Source: an uncultured Colwellia sp.
GTDB taxonomy: Bacteria > Pseudomonadota > Gammaproteobacteria > Enterobacterales > Alteromonadaceae
Direction of reading: 5' to 3'
Length of the DNA stretch: 14,161 nt
Assembly (NCBI GenBank): GCA_913020705.1
Contig: CAJWBY010000127.1
Coordinates: forward strand, 1 to 14,161
Position numbers and translations under genes: made by a program. Of this stretch, positions 1 through 6,140 are shown one piece after another (position 1 is the stretch's first letter; the number at the start of each line of letters is the position of its first letter). Below the pieces are notes generated by a model. It saw only the letters and a list, made by a program, of their open reading frames with translations, was not told the DNA's origin and did no database searches.

Positions 1-2
1 CT

Positions 3-1250
3 ATTAACTGGTTGTCTGAGCAACTTTGGCAACAGTTTATAGAGTCAGAGAACGCTGAGAGTCAGCAGTTACATCATCTTGAACAAGTCGCAAAAATTTT
101 GCCTTTGTTACAAGGACAACAATCACAGTCCAAAGAGTCCATCATAAGTAAACTCAGTGAATCGCTTGATGTTCAAATTAAAGCCGTGCCAATTAGTGAT
201 TTTTACTGGCTTGAAGAACAAAAAGAAAAACTCATGTCTGGTCAGGTGCTACGTAACTACGATGAACAAGGCAATGTCATTTTTTACGTTAAGTTTTTGG
301 AAAGTGCTATCGTTTATCAGTTAGGTCCTTTAAATCAAAATGTGTCTATAGAGACTCCTTCTCAACATTTCAAATGGTTATTTTTCTGTGTTTCTTATCT
401 ATTATTAGGTGGCGTTATCGCATTGTGGACCAGACCACTGTGGCGAGACTTAAAACAATTGAACAAGATGGCAAGTGAAATAGCTAATGGCAAACTAGAT
501 GTCGATATTTATGCTAATCAACATTCACCAATTAAACAAATTGTCATTACCTTTAAAGACATGGCTCATCGAATTATTCGTTTATTGTCTGATCAAAAAC
601 AATTAGTCAATGCAGTATCACACGAATTACGAACTCCCTTATCAAGACTACGATTTTCTCTCGCGATGCTTGAAGGTGCAAACGAAGAACAGCGTAATGA
701 TATGGTGCAAGATGTTGGGGAAATAGAAGCCCTTATCGATGAAATGCTCAGTTATGCTCGCTTGGAAAATATTAATCAAGATATCAAAAAATCTTCAGTT
801 GAATTAACAGCGTTAATAACGAATCAAATAGATAAATTAGTTCGGTTAAGTCATTTAACCATTACATGGAAAAAACCAGAACCTTGCTACTATAACTGCA
901 ATGAACACTTACTTGAACGCGCTATTCAAAACCTATCAACCAATGCCTTACGTTATGCCAAAGGCAATATTGAAATAAGCCTAGTGAATACAACACATAA
1001 CATTAAAATAATTATTGAAGATGACGGTCAAGGCATAAATGAGGAGGATCGAGATAAAATATTTGAGCCTTTTTTCAGATCAGAGTCACACCGAAGTCGT
1101 ACCGAGAACCAACATAAAGGTGGTTACGGATTAGGACTCGCCATTGTTCAGAGAATTTGTGATTGGCACAAGGCGACATGTACGCTTAGCACCTCAAAAT
1201 TAGGAGGATGTAAGTTTATAATTAACCTACCTAAAGATGAAATTCTATAA
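3..1250 (+). CDS. RstB-like two-component sensor histidine kinase, 5' end outside the window
   Basis: Inner-membrane sensor kinase that would autophosphorylate on a histidine and pass the phosphate to a response regulator, probably encoded just upstream. The reading frame is open from base 3, so the gene begins before the window. The first in-frame start-like codon (TTG at 12) lies inside the sensor domain and is not a credible start. Counting residues from that TTG: periplasmic sensor domain about 1-120, a transmembrane segment about 121-140, then a HAMP-like linker. The H box is SHELRTPLSRLRF with the phospho-accepting His near 204. A further dimerisation-helix motif is IEALIDEMLSYARLE. The N box is in LLERAIQNLSTNALRYA, G1 is EDDGQGI, and G2 is GGYGLGLAIV. 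The RPLWRDL segment after the membrane helix and the overall length match remembered E. coli RstB. The input signal is unknown. Convergent with the next gene. Confidence 0.9.
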   Translation: MNWLSEQLWQQFIESENAESQQLHHLEQVAKILPLLQGQQSQSKESIISKLSESLDVQIKAVPISDFYWLEEQKEKLMSGQVLRNYDEQGNVIFYVKFLESAIVYQLGPLNQNVSIETPSQHFKWLFFCVSYLLLGGVIALWTRPLWRDLKQLNKMASEIANGKLDVDIYANQHSPIKQIVITFKDMAHRIIRLLSDQKQLVNAVSHELRTPLSRLRFSLAMLEGANEEQRNDMVQDVGEIEALIDEMLSYARLENINQDIKKSSVELTALITNQIDKLVRLSHLTITWKKPEPCYYNCNEHLLERAIQNLSTNALRYAKGNIEISLVNTTHNIKIIIEDDGQGINEEDRDKIFEPFFRSESHRSRTENQHKGGYGLGLAIVQRICDWHKATCTLSTSKLGGCKFIINLPKDEIL

Positions 1251-1277
1251 CGAGCTATCCGATAAAATAAAATTAAT

Positions 1278-1583
1278 TTACTTTAATCTTCCCCTTGTTC
1301 CTCTTTTTTCATTCTTAGCCATTTTATCAATAATCTTTTTTTCGATATCAATCTCTTGCCAGTGAGCAATATCGAGCACTCGAAGGATGATGTCGGCTAA
1401 CTCTTCTCCAAAGGCATCGGTAGGCTTTTCATTTCGACATTCATTTATCGCTTCGCCTACTTCTGAGGCTACAAGGGCAAGCGCTTCTAGCGTTGTTTTA
1501 TTGTGCCAGCCCATTTCTTCTACCCAAAGATAGTTCTTCTCCGCAATTTCATTAATATTCATTGTATTCACTCGCCCAGCCAT
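1278..1583 (-). CDS. MazG-like nucleotide pyrophosphohydrolase
   Basis: Small all-alpha protein of the MazG/dUTPase-like NTP pyrophosphohydrolase superfamily. Such proteins hydrolyse (d)NTPs to the monophosphate and pyrophosphate using Mg2+; the substrate here cannot be told. The metal-binding pattern is visible: ExxE in SEVGEAINE (E41, E44) followed by EELADIILR (E60, E61, D64). Length (101 aa) fits single-domain MazG-like proteins, about half of E. coli MazG's repeat unit pair. The start is uncertain. The ATG at 1583 has no clear ribosome binding site, while the ATG at 1562 (residue 8, MNINEIAE) has a weak purine run upstream and would give 94 aa without losing any motif. The gene is monocistronic, convergent with the kinase gene and divergent from alkC. 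A role in cleaning the nucleotide pool beside a DNA repair gene is only suggestive. Confidence 0.85.
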   Translation of the reverse strand: MAGRVNTMNINEIAEKNYLWVEEMGWHNKTTLEALALVASEVGEAINECRNEKPTDAFGEELADIILRVLDIAHWQEIDIEKKIIDKMAKNEKRGTRGRLK

Positions 1584-1739
1584 TCTGATAACCGTTAGGA
1601 TATAAGATTGCTTCGATAATGCAGGTTATTAATATAAAAGATATATAACATGAATAATTAAAAAAATACGCTTTTTAGAGACTATTTAGATCCGTTTTTA
1701 TCTCTTGGAATATAAGCATAAGTTAATGGTTAGTTGTTA

Positions 1740-1768
1740 TTTACAATAAAACTGTTTTTATATACAGT
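1740..1768 (+). promoter_or_regulatory. Predicted sigma-70 promoter of alkC
   Basis: TTTACA (1740-1745, 5 of 6 to the -35 consensus), a 17-base gap, then TACAGT (1763-1768, 4 of 6 to the -10 consensus). Transcription would start near 1775, about 40 bases before the alkC ATG. The LexA-like operator at 1752-1767 covers the spacer and most of the -10, the usual arrangement for repression. Confidence 0.5.
1752..1767. promoter_or_regulatory. LexA (SOS) box upstream of alkC
   Basis: The 16-base palindrome CTGTTTTTATATACAG is an exact CTGT-N8-ACAG, the gammaproteobacterial LexA consensus, with the preferred AT-only spacer. Flanking bases extend the symmetry to AACTGT/ACAGTT. From memory, the central 18 bases equal the E. 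coli umuDC operator read on the other strand. It lies 49 bases before the alkC ATG and overlaps the predicted promoter, so LexA would block alkC until DNA damage. It could in principle also affect the divergent MazG-like gene, whose start is about 170 bases away. Confidence 0.82.
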
Positions 1769-1816
1769 TCCATTGCATTTATATAAGTACAATTAAATTT
1801 AATAAAGTGAGTCTCC

Positions 1817-2926
1817 ATGACAGAAGCGTTTAAAAATCTGTATAACGAAAAGTTTTATTTGGTTTTAGCAAGACACTTGAACAATTGCATAATCGACTTT
1901 AATGAAGACAAATTTATGCAATTAATCATGCCTGATAATTTCGAACAACTAGAGCTCAAACAGCGCATGACACATACCAAAGAGGTATTGCATCAATTTA
2001 TGCCTAAAGACTTTACTCAAGCGACTGATGTGTTAGCTAAGTTGATTGATAGCTTAGTCGATGCTGGCATTAGTGAAGGCAGCGTTGAGTTTATGTTTTT
2101 ACCTGAGTATATAGAAACGTATGGTATAGATGATTACCAAACATCTATTAAGGCATTTGAAAAAATCACCCAATTTACCAGCGCTGAATTTGCCGTCAGG
2201 CCCTTTTTAATAAAATACGGTCAGCAGATGCTTGAACAGATGTACTTATGGTGTAAGCATTCAAATTATTTGGTCAGGCGATTAGCCAGTGAAGGCTCAA
2301 GACCTCGATTACCTTGGGCGATAGACCTACGAATGTATAAAGATGACGCGACGTTATTATTGCCAATATTACATGCACTATTTAGTGATCCAACAGAAAT
2401 TGTTCGTAGAAGTGTCGCTAATAATCTCAATGATATTGCTAAAGATAACCCAGATATTGTTATTGAATTTGCTAAGCAGTACATCGGTGAAAGTGCACAA
2501 TCAGACCGTACAATAAAACATGCCTGTCGCACGTTATTAAAACGAGCTTGCCCCGAAGCACTAGTTTTGTTTGGTTATGACAGTGCCGATATCGAGTTGG
2601 TTGATTTTAAAGTTCTAACAGAAAAAGTCACTATGGGTGAACATGCTGAATTCTCTTTTTCAATAAAGAATAATTCAGAAAAAACAAAGAAAATACGTTT
2701 AGAATACGGCTTATACTTCATGAAGAAAAATGGTCAATTAACAAAAAAAGTATTTAAAATAAGTGAACGTTCCTTGGCCGCCAATGAACTCCACAAAGTG
2801 CAGCGTAAACAGAGTTTTAAACCCATTAGCACCCGTGTTTATCATGCAGGTGTCCATCAAGTATCAATAATACTTAATGGTAAAGAATTTGAAGCCAAAG
2901 ATTTTGAGTTAATATCAATAAAATAG
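1817..2926 (+). CDS. alkC: AlkC-type DNA alkylation repair glycosylase with C-terminal Ig-like domain
   Basis: DNA glycosylase of the HEAT-like-repeat AlkC/AlkD superfamily, which removes cationic alkylated bases such as 3-methyladenine (AlkC also 1-methyladenine) without flipping the base out. Residues 1 to about 255 form the helical-repeat domain. The clearest AlkC signature is ASEGSRPRLPWA (157-168), followed by the repeat helix DPTEIVRRSVANNLNDIAKDNPD (191-213). Residues about 257-369 are predicted beta-rich (FSFSIKNNSEKTKKIRLEYGLYF and a closing VYHAGVHQVSIILNGKEF) and fit the Ig-like domain that marks the AlkC-alpha subgroup. The 369 aa length agrees with full-length AlkC-alpha. The ATG at 1817 is the only start near the conserved N-terminus; the ribosome binding site is weak (AAGTGAG). 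Single gene, divergent from the MazG-like gene, with a LexA box over its promoter. Confidence 0.9.
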   Translation: MTEAFKNLYNEKFYLVLARHLNNCIIDFNEDKFMQLIMPDNFEQLELKQRMTHTKEVLHQFMPKDFTQATDVLAKLIDSLVDAGISEGSVEFMFLPEYIETYGIDDYQTSIKAFEKITQFTSAEFAVRPFLIKYGQQMLEQMYLWCKHSNYLVRRLASEGSRPRLPWAIDLRMYKDDATLLLPILHALFSDPTEIVRRSVANNLNDIAKDNPDIVIEFAKQYIGESAQSDRTIKHACRTLLKRACPEALVLFGYDSADIELVDFKVLTEKVTMGEHAEFSFSIKNNSEKTKKIRLEYGLYFMKKNGQLTKKVFKISERSLAANELHKVQRKQSFKPISTRVYHAGVHQVSIILNGKEFEAKDFELISIK

Positions 2927-2992
2927 ATTGGTACACAATAAAGCCTAGAAAATAGAACACATCGGAATGTACTGTGTTAACAAACCTCTATA

Positions 2993-3020
2993 GCGATTGA
3001 TTATACAAATTGTCAATCGC
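2993..3020. other. Stem-loop between convergent alkC and crp-like genes
   Basis: GCGATTGA (2993-3000) and TCAATCGC (3013-3020) form a perfect 8-bp stem with a 12-base loop. It lies just after the stop of the crp-like gene on the minus strand and 66 bases after the alkC stop. Neither side has a clear U-run, so it is not a textbook intrinsic terminator, but its place between converging genes fits a two-way transcript end. Confidence 0.35.
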
Positions 3021-3021
3021 G

Positions 3022-3711
3022 TTAAAGTTCAAAGCCTAAGAATAGTGAACGAAGTGATTTATATTCAACAACTTCTATCCCTCGATAAACGCGTTTAATC
3101 CATCCTTTATTTTCCCAAGATTTTAGAATTTTGTTGGTACTTTGTCTTGATATACCAATTAACGCCCCTAATTCTTGTTGGCTAATCATAACCCTATTAC
3201 TTTCAAGAGAATCTAGCTCAGTTATAATATGTTTGCCTAGGCGCTGCTCTGGACTAAGTAACAAAAAATCATCAACCGCGGCAAATGCCTGTCGACAATG
3301 CTGACATAAAAGCATAACCAAAGCGCTATAAGCCTGCGGATGTTTTTCACAAATCTTAATAATGGATTCTTTTGGTAAGATAGCAATCTCAGATTGAATC
3401 GTAGTGAATGCGTCGTGAGTACGAACACCTCCATCAAGTATCGCGATTTCTCCAAACCATTTTCCTGGATGTATCCGAGTAAATACTATTTCTTCACCAA
3501 AAGAAGTAGTTGCACTTATTCTTACCTCTCCACTGAGTACACCATACAACACCCCCGCTAATTCACCTTTAGTTTGCAGGCATTGATTAGCGCTGTAGTT
3601 TCTAAAACGGGCTGCAATTAATAACTCATTAAGGGCCTCTGGTGGTAGTCCTGACATCCAAGTATTACTACTAAGGCTTTTTAATTTGTTTTTTCTGTCA
3701 TCAATATTCAT
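3022..3711 (-). CDS. Crp/Fnr-family transcriptional regulator
   Basis: Cytoplasmic DNA-binding regulator with an N-terminal cyclic-nucleotide-binding fold and a C-terminal winged helix. Numbered from the ATG at 3711 (229 aa): effector domain about 18-130, with a phosphate-binding-cassette-like stretch GEIAILDGGVRTHDAF (87-102; Glu88, Arg97, Thr98 in the places of the cAMP contacts of CRP); dimer helix about 125-150; HTH about 176-205 (ISQQELGALIGISRQSTNKILKSWENKGWI). There is no Fnr-type N-terminal cysteine cluster, so a nucleotide or other small effector is more likely than an Fe-S cluster. The frame extends to a TTG at 3774, but a promoter-like pair overlaps that region, so the ATG at 3711 is preferred. 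Divergent from the class II aldolase gene, which it may regulate (inference). Confidence 0.88.
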   Translation of the reverse strand: MNIDDRKNKLKSLSSNTWMSGLPPEALNELLIAARFRNYSANQCLQTKGELAGVLYGVLSGEVRISATTSFGEEIVFTRIHPGKWFGEIAILDGGVRTHDAFTTIQSEIAILPKESIIKICEKHPQAYSALVMLLCQHCRQAFAAVDDFLLLSPEQRLGKHIITELDSLESNRVMISQQELGALIGISRQSTNKILKSWENKGWIKRVYRGIEVVEYKSLRSLFLGFEL

Positions 3712-3745
3712 GTTAAAACAACGATTTATGGCAAACCCAGTATTT

Positions 3746-3774
3746 ATATTATCTAAATGTAAAGAGGTTGACAA
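3746..3774 (-). promoter_or_regulatory. Predicted promoter of the crp-like gene
   Basis: On the minus strand TTGTCA (3774-3769), a 17-base gap, then TAATAT (3751-3746). Transcription would start near 3739, about 28 bases before the ATG at 3711. The TTG of the -35 is the same TTG that opens the longest reading frame, which argues against that longer start. On the plus strand the same bases read TTGACA (3768-3773), so a promoter for the divergent aldolase gene may share this spot. Confidence 0.45.
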
Positions 3775-3826
3775 TCTGGGTTACGTTAATGGCATATATT
3801 CTTTACTCTAACGAGGAGAACCTTAA

Positions 3827-4618
3827 ATGAATAATAATACAACGACCACTTCAATCAGCAATGAAGTTAAGCAACAAGTATCAGCAGATGAATGGGCAAT
3901 GAGGGTCAACTTGGCTGCAGCTTATCGCCTAATCGCTACTTATGGATGGGATGATTTGATATATACCCATATATCAGCGCGTGTACCTGGAACAGAGGAT
4001 GAATTTTTAATCAATCCTTTTGGCTTAATGTTCGACGAAGTGACCGCCTCAAGTCTGATTAAGATTAATGGAAAGGGTGAAAAGGTTATGCGAACACCTT
4101 ATCCGGTTAATCCTGCTGGCTTTACCATTCACTCGGCGGTGCATCAAGTGAGACACGATGCGGGTTGTGTTATTCATCTACATACAGTTCACGGAACTGC
4201 TGTGTCAACCGATCCAAGAGGACTACTCCCACTTAACCAAACGGCTCTTCTGGTGCGTGATGACGTCGCCTATCATGATTTTGAAGGTGTAGCGGTTGAT
4301 TTAGATGAACGACCTCGATTACAAAAAGATCTGGGTGACAAGAATATTATGCTACTACGTAATCATGGAACGCTTGCATTAGGTGCTACTGTTGCAGAGG
4401 CATTTATGCGGATTTACTTTATTGAAAGAGCTTGTGAAATGCAAGTTGCAACACTCAGCTCTACGGGGGGAACATACTACCCCACTGATGAAAACGTTCA
4501 GGAAAAAGTAGCAGAACAAGGGCGTGATGAAGAAATGGTTAAACAAGGAGCCAATATGCTCGCATGGCCAGCGTTACTTCGACGTCTTGATCGTATCGAC
4601 AGTTCTTATCAAGACTAA
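3827..4618 (+). CDS. Class II aldolase/adducin-family protein
   Basis: Cytoplasmic metal-dependent enzyme fold shared by L-fuculose-1-phosphate aldolase, L-ribulose-5-phosphate 4-epimerase and adducin-head proteins. Metal ligands are visible: HLHTVH (His117, His119) and RNHG (His180). The acidic residue that serves as catalytic base in fuculose aldolase (Glu73 there) is not conserved: the matching stretch reads PAGFTIHSAVHQ, with Gly or Phe at that place. That is common in the adducin-like branch and means aldolase activity should not be assumed. The N-terminal 20 residues are polar and variable. A strong ribosome binding site (AGGAGA, 3814-3819) sits 7 bases before the ATG and fixes the start. 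Divergent from the crp-like regulator; the DUF962 gene follows after 15 bp, so the two are probably co-transcribed. Substrate unknown. Confidence 0.88.
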   Translation: MNNNTTTTSISNEVKQQVSADEWAMRVNLAAAYRLIATYGWDDLIYTHISARVPGTEDEFLINPFGLMFDEVTASSLIKINGKGEKVMRTPYPVNPAGFTIHSAVHQVRHDAGCVIHLHTVHGTAVSTDPRGLLPLNQTALLVRDDVAYHDFEGVAVDLDERPRLQKDLGDKNIMLLRNHGTLALGATVAEAFMRIYFIERACEMQVATLSSTGGTYYPTDENVQEKVAEQGRDEEMVKQGANMLAWPALLRRLDRIDSSYQD

Positions 4619-4633
4619 ATAAGGAATAGATCT

Positions 4634-4966
4634 ATGAGCCAACACCAATCGGCTAAGGTAATTGAATATCATAGCTTTAAGGCGTTTTATACCTTTTATC
4701 TTTCTCAACATAACAACACTGTGTGCCGGTTATTACATTTCATTGGCTCACTTGCGGTACTTGCTATTTTAGCCTCGGTAGTTATATCAGGTAGTTTCGC
4801 GTGGCTTGTCGCATTACCAGTGGCAGGATACGGTTTCGCTTGGGTAGGTCATTTTGTTTTTGAGAAAAACAGGCCTGCAACTTTTACTTACCCTCTTTAT
4901 AGTTTCGCTGGTGATTGGTTAATGTTTTGGGAAATTTTAACGGGTAAAATTTCATTTAAACATTAA
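4634..4966 (+). CDS. DUF962/Mpo1-like small membrane protein
   Basis: 110-residue integral membrane protein of the DUF962 (YGL010w/Mpo1-like) family. Family marks are FYTFYLSQHNNTVCRLLHFIGS (18-39) and GYGFAWVGHFVFEKNRPATFTYPLYS (65-90). Histidines 26, 35 and 73 are at conserved places. Two hydrophobic segments (about 37-52 and 55-76) and a weaker C-terminal one (about 91-104) suggest an inner-membrane location. The yeast member Mpo1 is an Fe2+-dependent dioxygenase in alpha-oxidation of 2-hydroxy fatty acids; whether bacterial members do the same is not established. AAGGAA (4621-4626) lies 7 bases before the ATG, and the gene starts 15 bp after the aldolase-family stop, so it is likely the second gene of an operon. 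Confidence 0.88.
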   Translation: MSQHQSAKVIEYHSFKAFYTFYLSQHNNTVCRLLHFIGSLAVLAILASVVISGSFAWLVALPVAGYGFAWVGHFVFEKNRPATFTYPLYSFAGDWLMFWEILTGKISFKH

Positions 4967-4989
4967 ATATTTGTTATTAAATAAAGGTC

Positions 4990-5033
4990 AAACCTATTTA
5001 TAGATATGATTATCATAAACGATTATTAGGTTT
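4990..5033. repeat. Nested, nearly concentric palindrome
   Basis: Outer arms AAACCTA (4990-4996) and TAGGTTT (5027-5033) enclose an inner perfect palindrome TATGATTATCATA (5005-5017); the centres differ by half a base. It lies 24 bases after the DUF962 stop and about 120 bases before the transporter start. It could be an operator for a dimeric regulator or a weak transcript-end structure. No U-run follows. Confidence 0.35.
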
Positions 5034-5083
5034 AGAATATGCGATATAAGTGATGAACGTCGCTTGATTCGGCAAATAGTTTA

Positions 5084-5112
5084 TTGAACTTAGTAAGAAA
5101 ATATTTGATAGT
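5084..5112 (+). promoter_or_regulatory. Possible promoter of the BASS transporter gene
   Basis: TTGAAC (5084-5089), a 17-base gap and GATAGT (5107-5112), each 4 of 6 to consensus, about 45 bases before the transporter ATG. In AT-rich DNA such pairs arise by chance, so support is weak. The 189-bp gap before the transporter favours its own promoter. Confidence 0.25.
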
Positions 5113-5155
5113 AAGTTTTAATTTTATGTCGGTTTATAGTTTACTTTAAGGTTGG

Positions 5156-6055
5156 ATGATTATGATTGCCTTTTATCTAGAATACGAATATTGGTTTGCG
5201 GCAACTCAGTTATTTCTTGCGATGCTAGGCATGGGTGCAACGCTTGCGCCAAAAGACTTTCATGAAGTTATACGAGAGCCTAAGGCTGTGTCTATTGGTA
5301 TCGCTATGCAACTGTTTATCATCCCTTTAATAGCTTTATTACTGATCATAATTGCTGGTTTCCCTCCGGCGATTATTGTTGGCATTGCCTTAATAGCAGC
5401 CATTCCTGGCGGAACGACTTCTAATGTATTTGTCCATTTGGCAAAGGGCAATACACCTCTGTCGATAACAATAACAGCAATTACTACTTTAGCGTGCTTA
5501 CTGACAACACCGTATTTATTGGAATTATTGATTGCCGAGTATATGCCACAAGATTTCATCATGCCGTTTGCTCAAATAGCATTTGAAATAACTGTTTGTT
5601 TACTCGTTCCCCTATTATTGGGCATGCTTGTTTTTCGATTTTCCTCTCATAACGCTGCGACTTTTTCCACTTGGTGTGTCAGATTGACATTATTAGTCAT
5701 TGTTTTCATCGTTTTGGGATCAATCGGAGCAGGACGTCTAAACCTGGAAATTTTTGGAACTGATAATTTAATTCGAATCATAGGATTTTTTCTCCTGCTC
5801 GCTATTGTGGCAAACTTATTACCTAGAGTGATGGGGCTAAATCGTGAAGATCGTATCGCTATTGAGATGGAAGTTGTCGTACGTAATATCAATTTAGGCC
5901 TATTATTAAACGTATCACTTTTCCCTGCGTCAAATCCAACACTCGCTCCAATAGGCAATATAGTGCTGTTTTGTCTATTATTATTTGGTTCTCTGCAAAT
6001 GTTACTAGGAGCTACACTAGTAGGGAATGGTAGACGGAAATCAGTAAATAATTAG
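5156..6055 (+). CDS. Bile acid:sodium symporter (BASS) family transporter
   Basis: Inner-membrane secondary transporter of the BASS family, whose bacterial members carry organic anions, usually with Na+. The 299 residues hold about nine to ten hydrophobic segments. The family's first unwound-helix motif is IPGGTTSNVFVHLAKGNTPLS (83-103), and the second is EMEVVVRNINLGLLL (237-251). At the place where ASBT-type carriers have Glu-x3-Gln for the second sodium site, this protein has Glu239-x3-Arg243, so sodium coupling may differ. The N-terminus is short, as in panS/SLC10-like bacterial members. Two ATGs compete (5156 and 5162). AAGG at 5148-5151 is 4 bases from the first and 10 from the second, so the second is possible and shortens the protein by two residues. 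The substrate cannot be read from the sequence. Confidence 0.9.
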   Translation: MIMIAFYLEYEYWFAATQLFLAMLGMGATLAPKDFHEVIREPKAVSIGIAMQLFIIPLIALLLIIIAGFPPAIIVGIALIAAIPGGTTSNVFVHLAKGNTPLSITITAITTLACLLTTPYLLELLIAEYMPQDFIMPFAQIAFEITVCLLVPLLLGMLVFRFSSHNAATFSTWCVRLTLLVIVFIVLGSIGAGRLNLEIFGTDNLIRIIGFFLLLAIVANLLPRVMGLNREDRIAIEMEVVVRNINLGLLLNVSLFPASNPTLAPIGNIVLFCLLLFGSLQMLLGATLVGNGRRKSVNN

Positions 6056-6140
6056 CGCTATATTTTGAATATTGTAAATACTGAGCTCGTTATTCAAACC
6101 ATAATAGATCAAAGAGATTAAATGAAATGGTGAAAGAAAA

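Noticed and set aside
2266..2532. 88-codon minus-strand frame inside alkC
   Set aside because: It lies fully within a well-supported gene on the other strand and has no recognisable protein features.
2956..2978. Second inverted repeat AACACA/TGTGTT after alkC
   Set aside because: The 6-bp stem with an 11-base loop and no U-run is not convincing as a terminator.
5005..5017. Fur box ahead of the transporter gene
   Set aside because: The palindrome TATGATTATCATA shares only part of the TGATAAT-N-ATTATCA pattern, and the neighbouring gene shows no link to iron.
5260..5958. Two minus-strand frames of about 100 codons inside the transporter gene
   Set aside because: They are antisense shadows of a strongly supported membrane protein.
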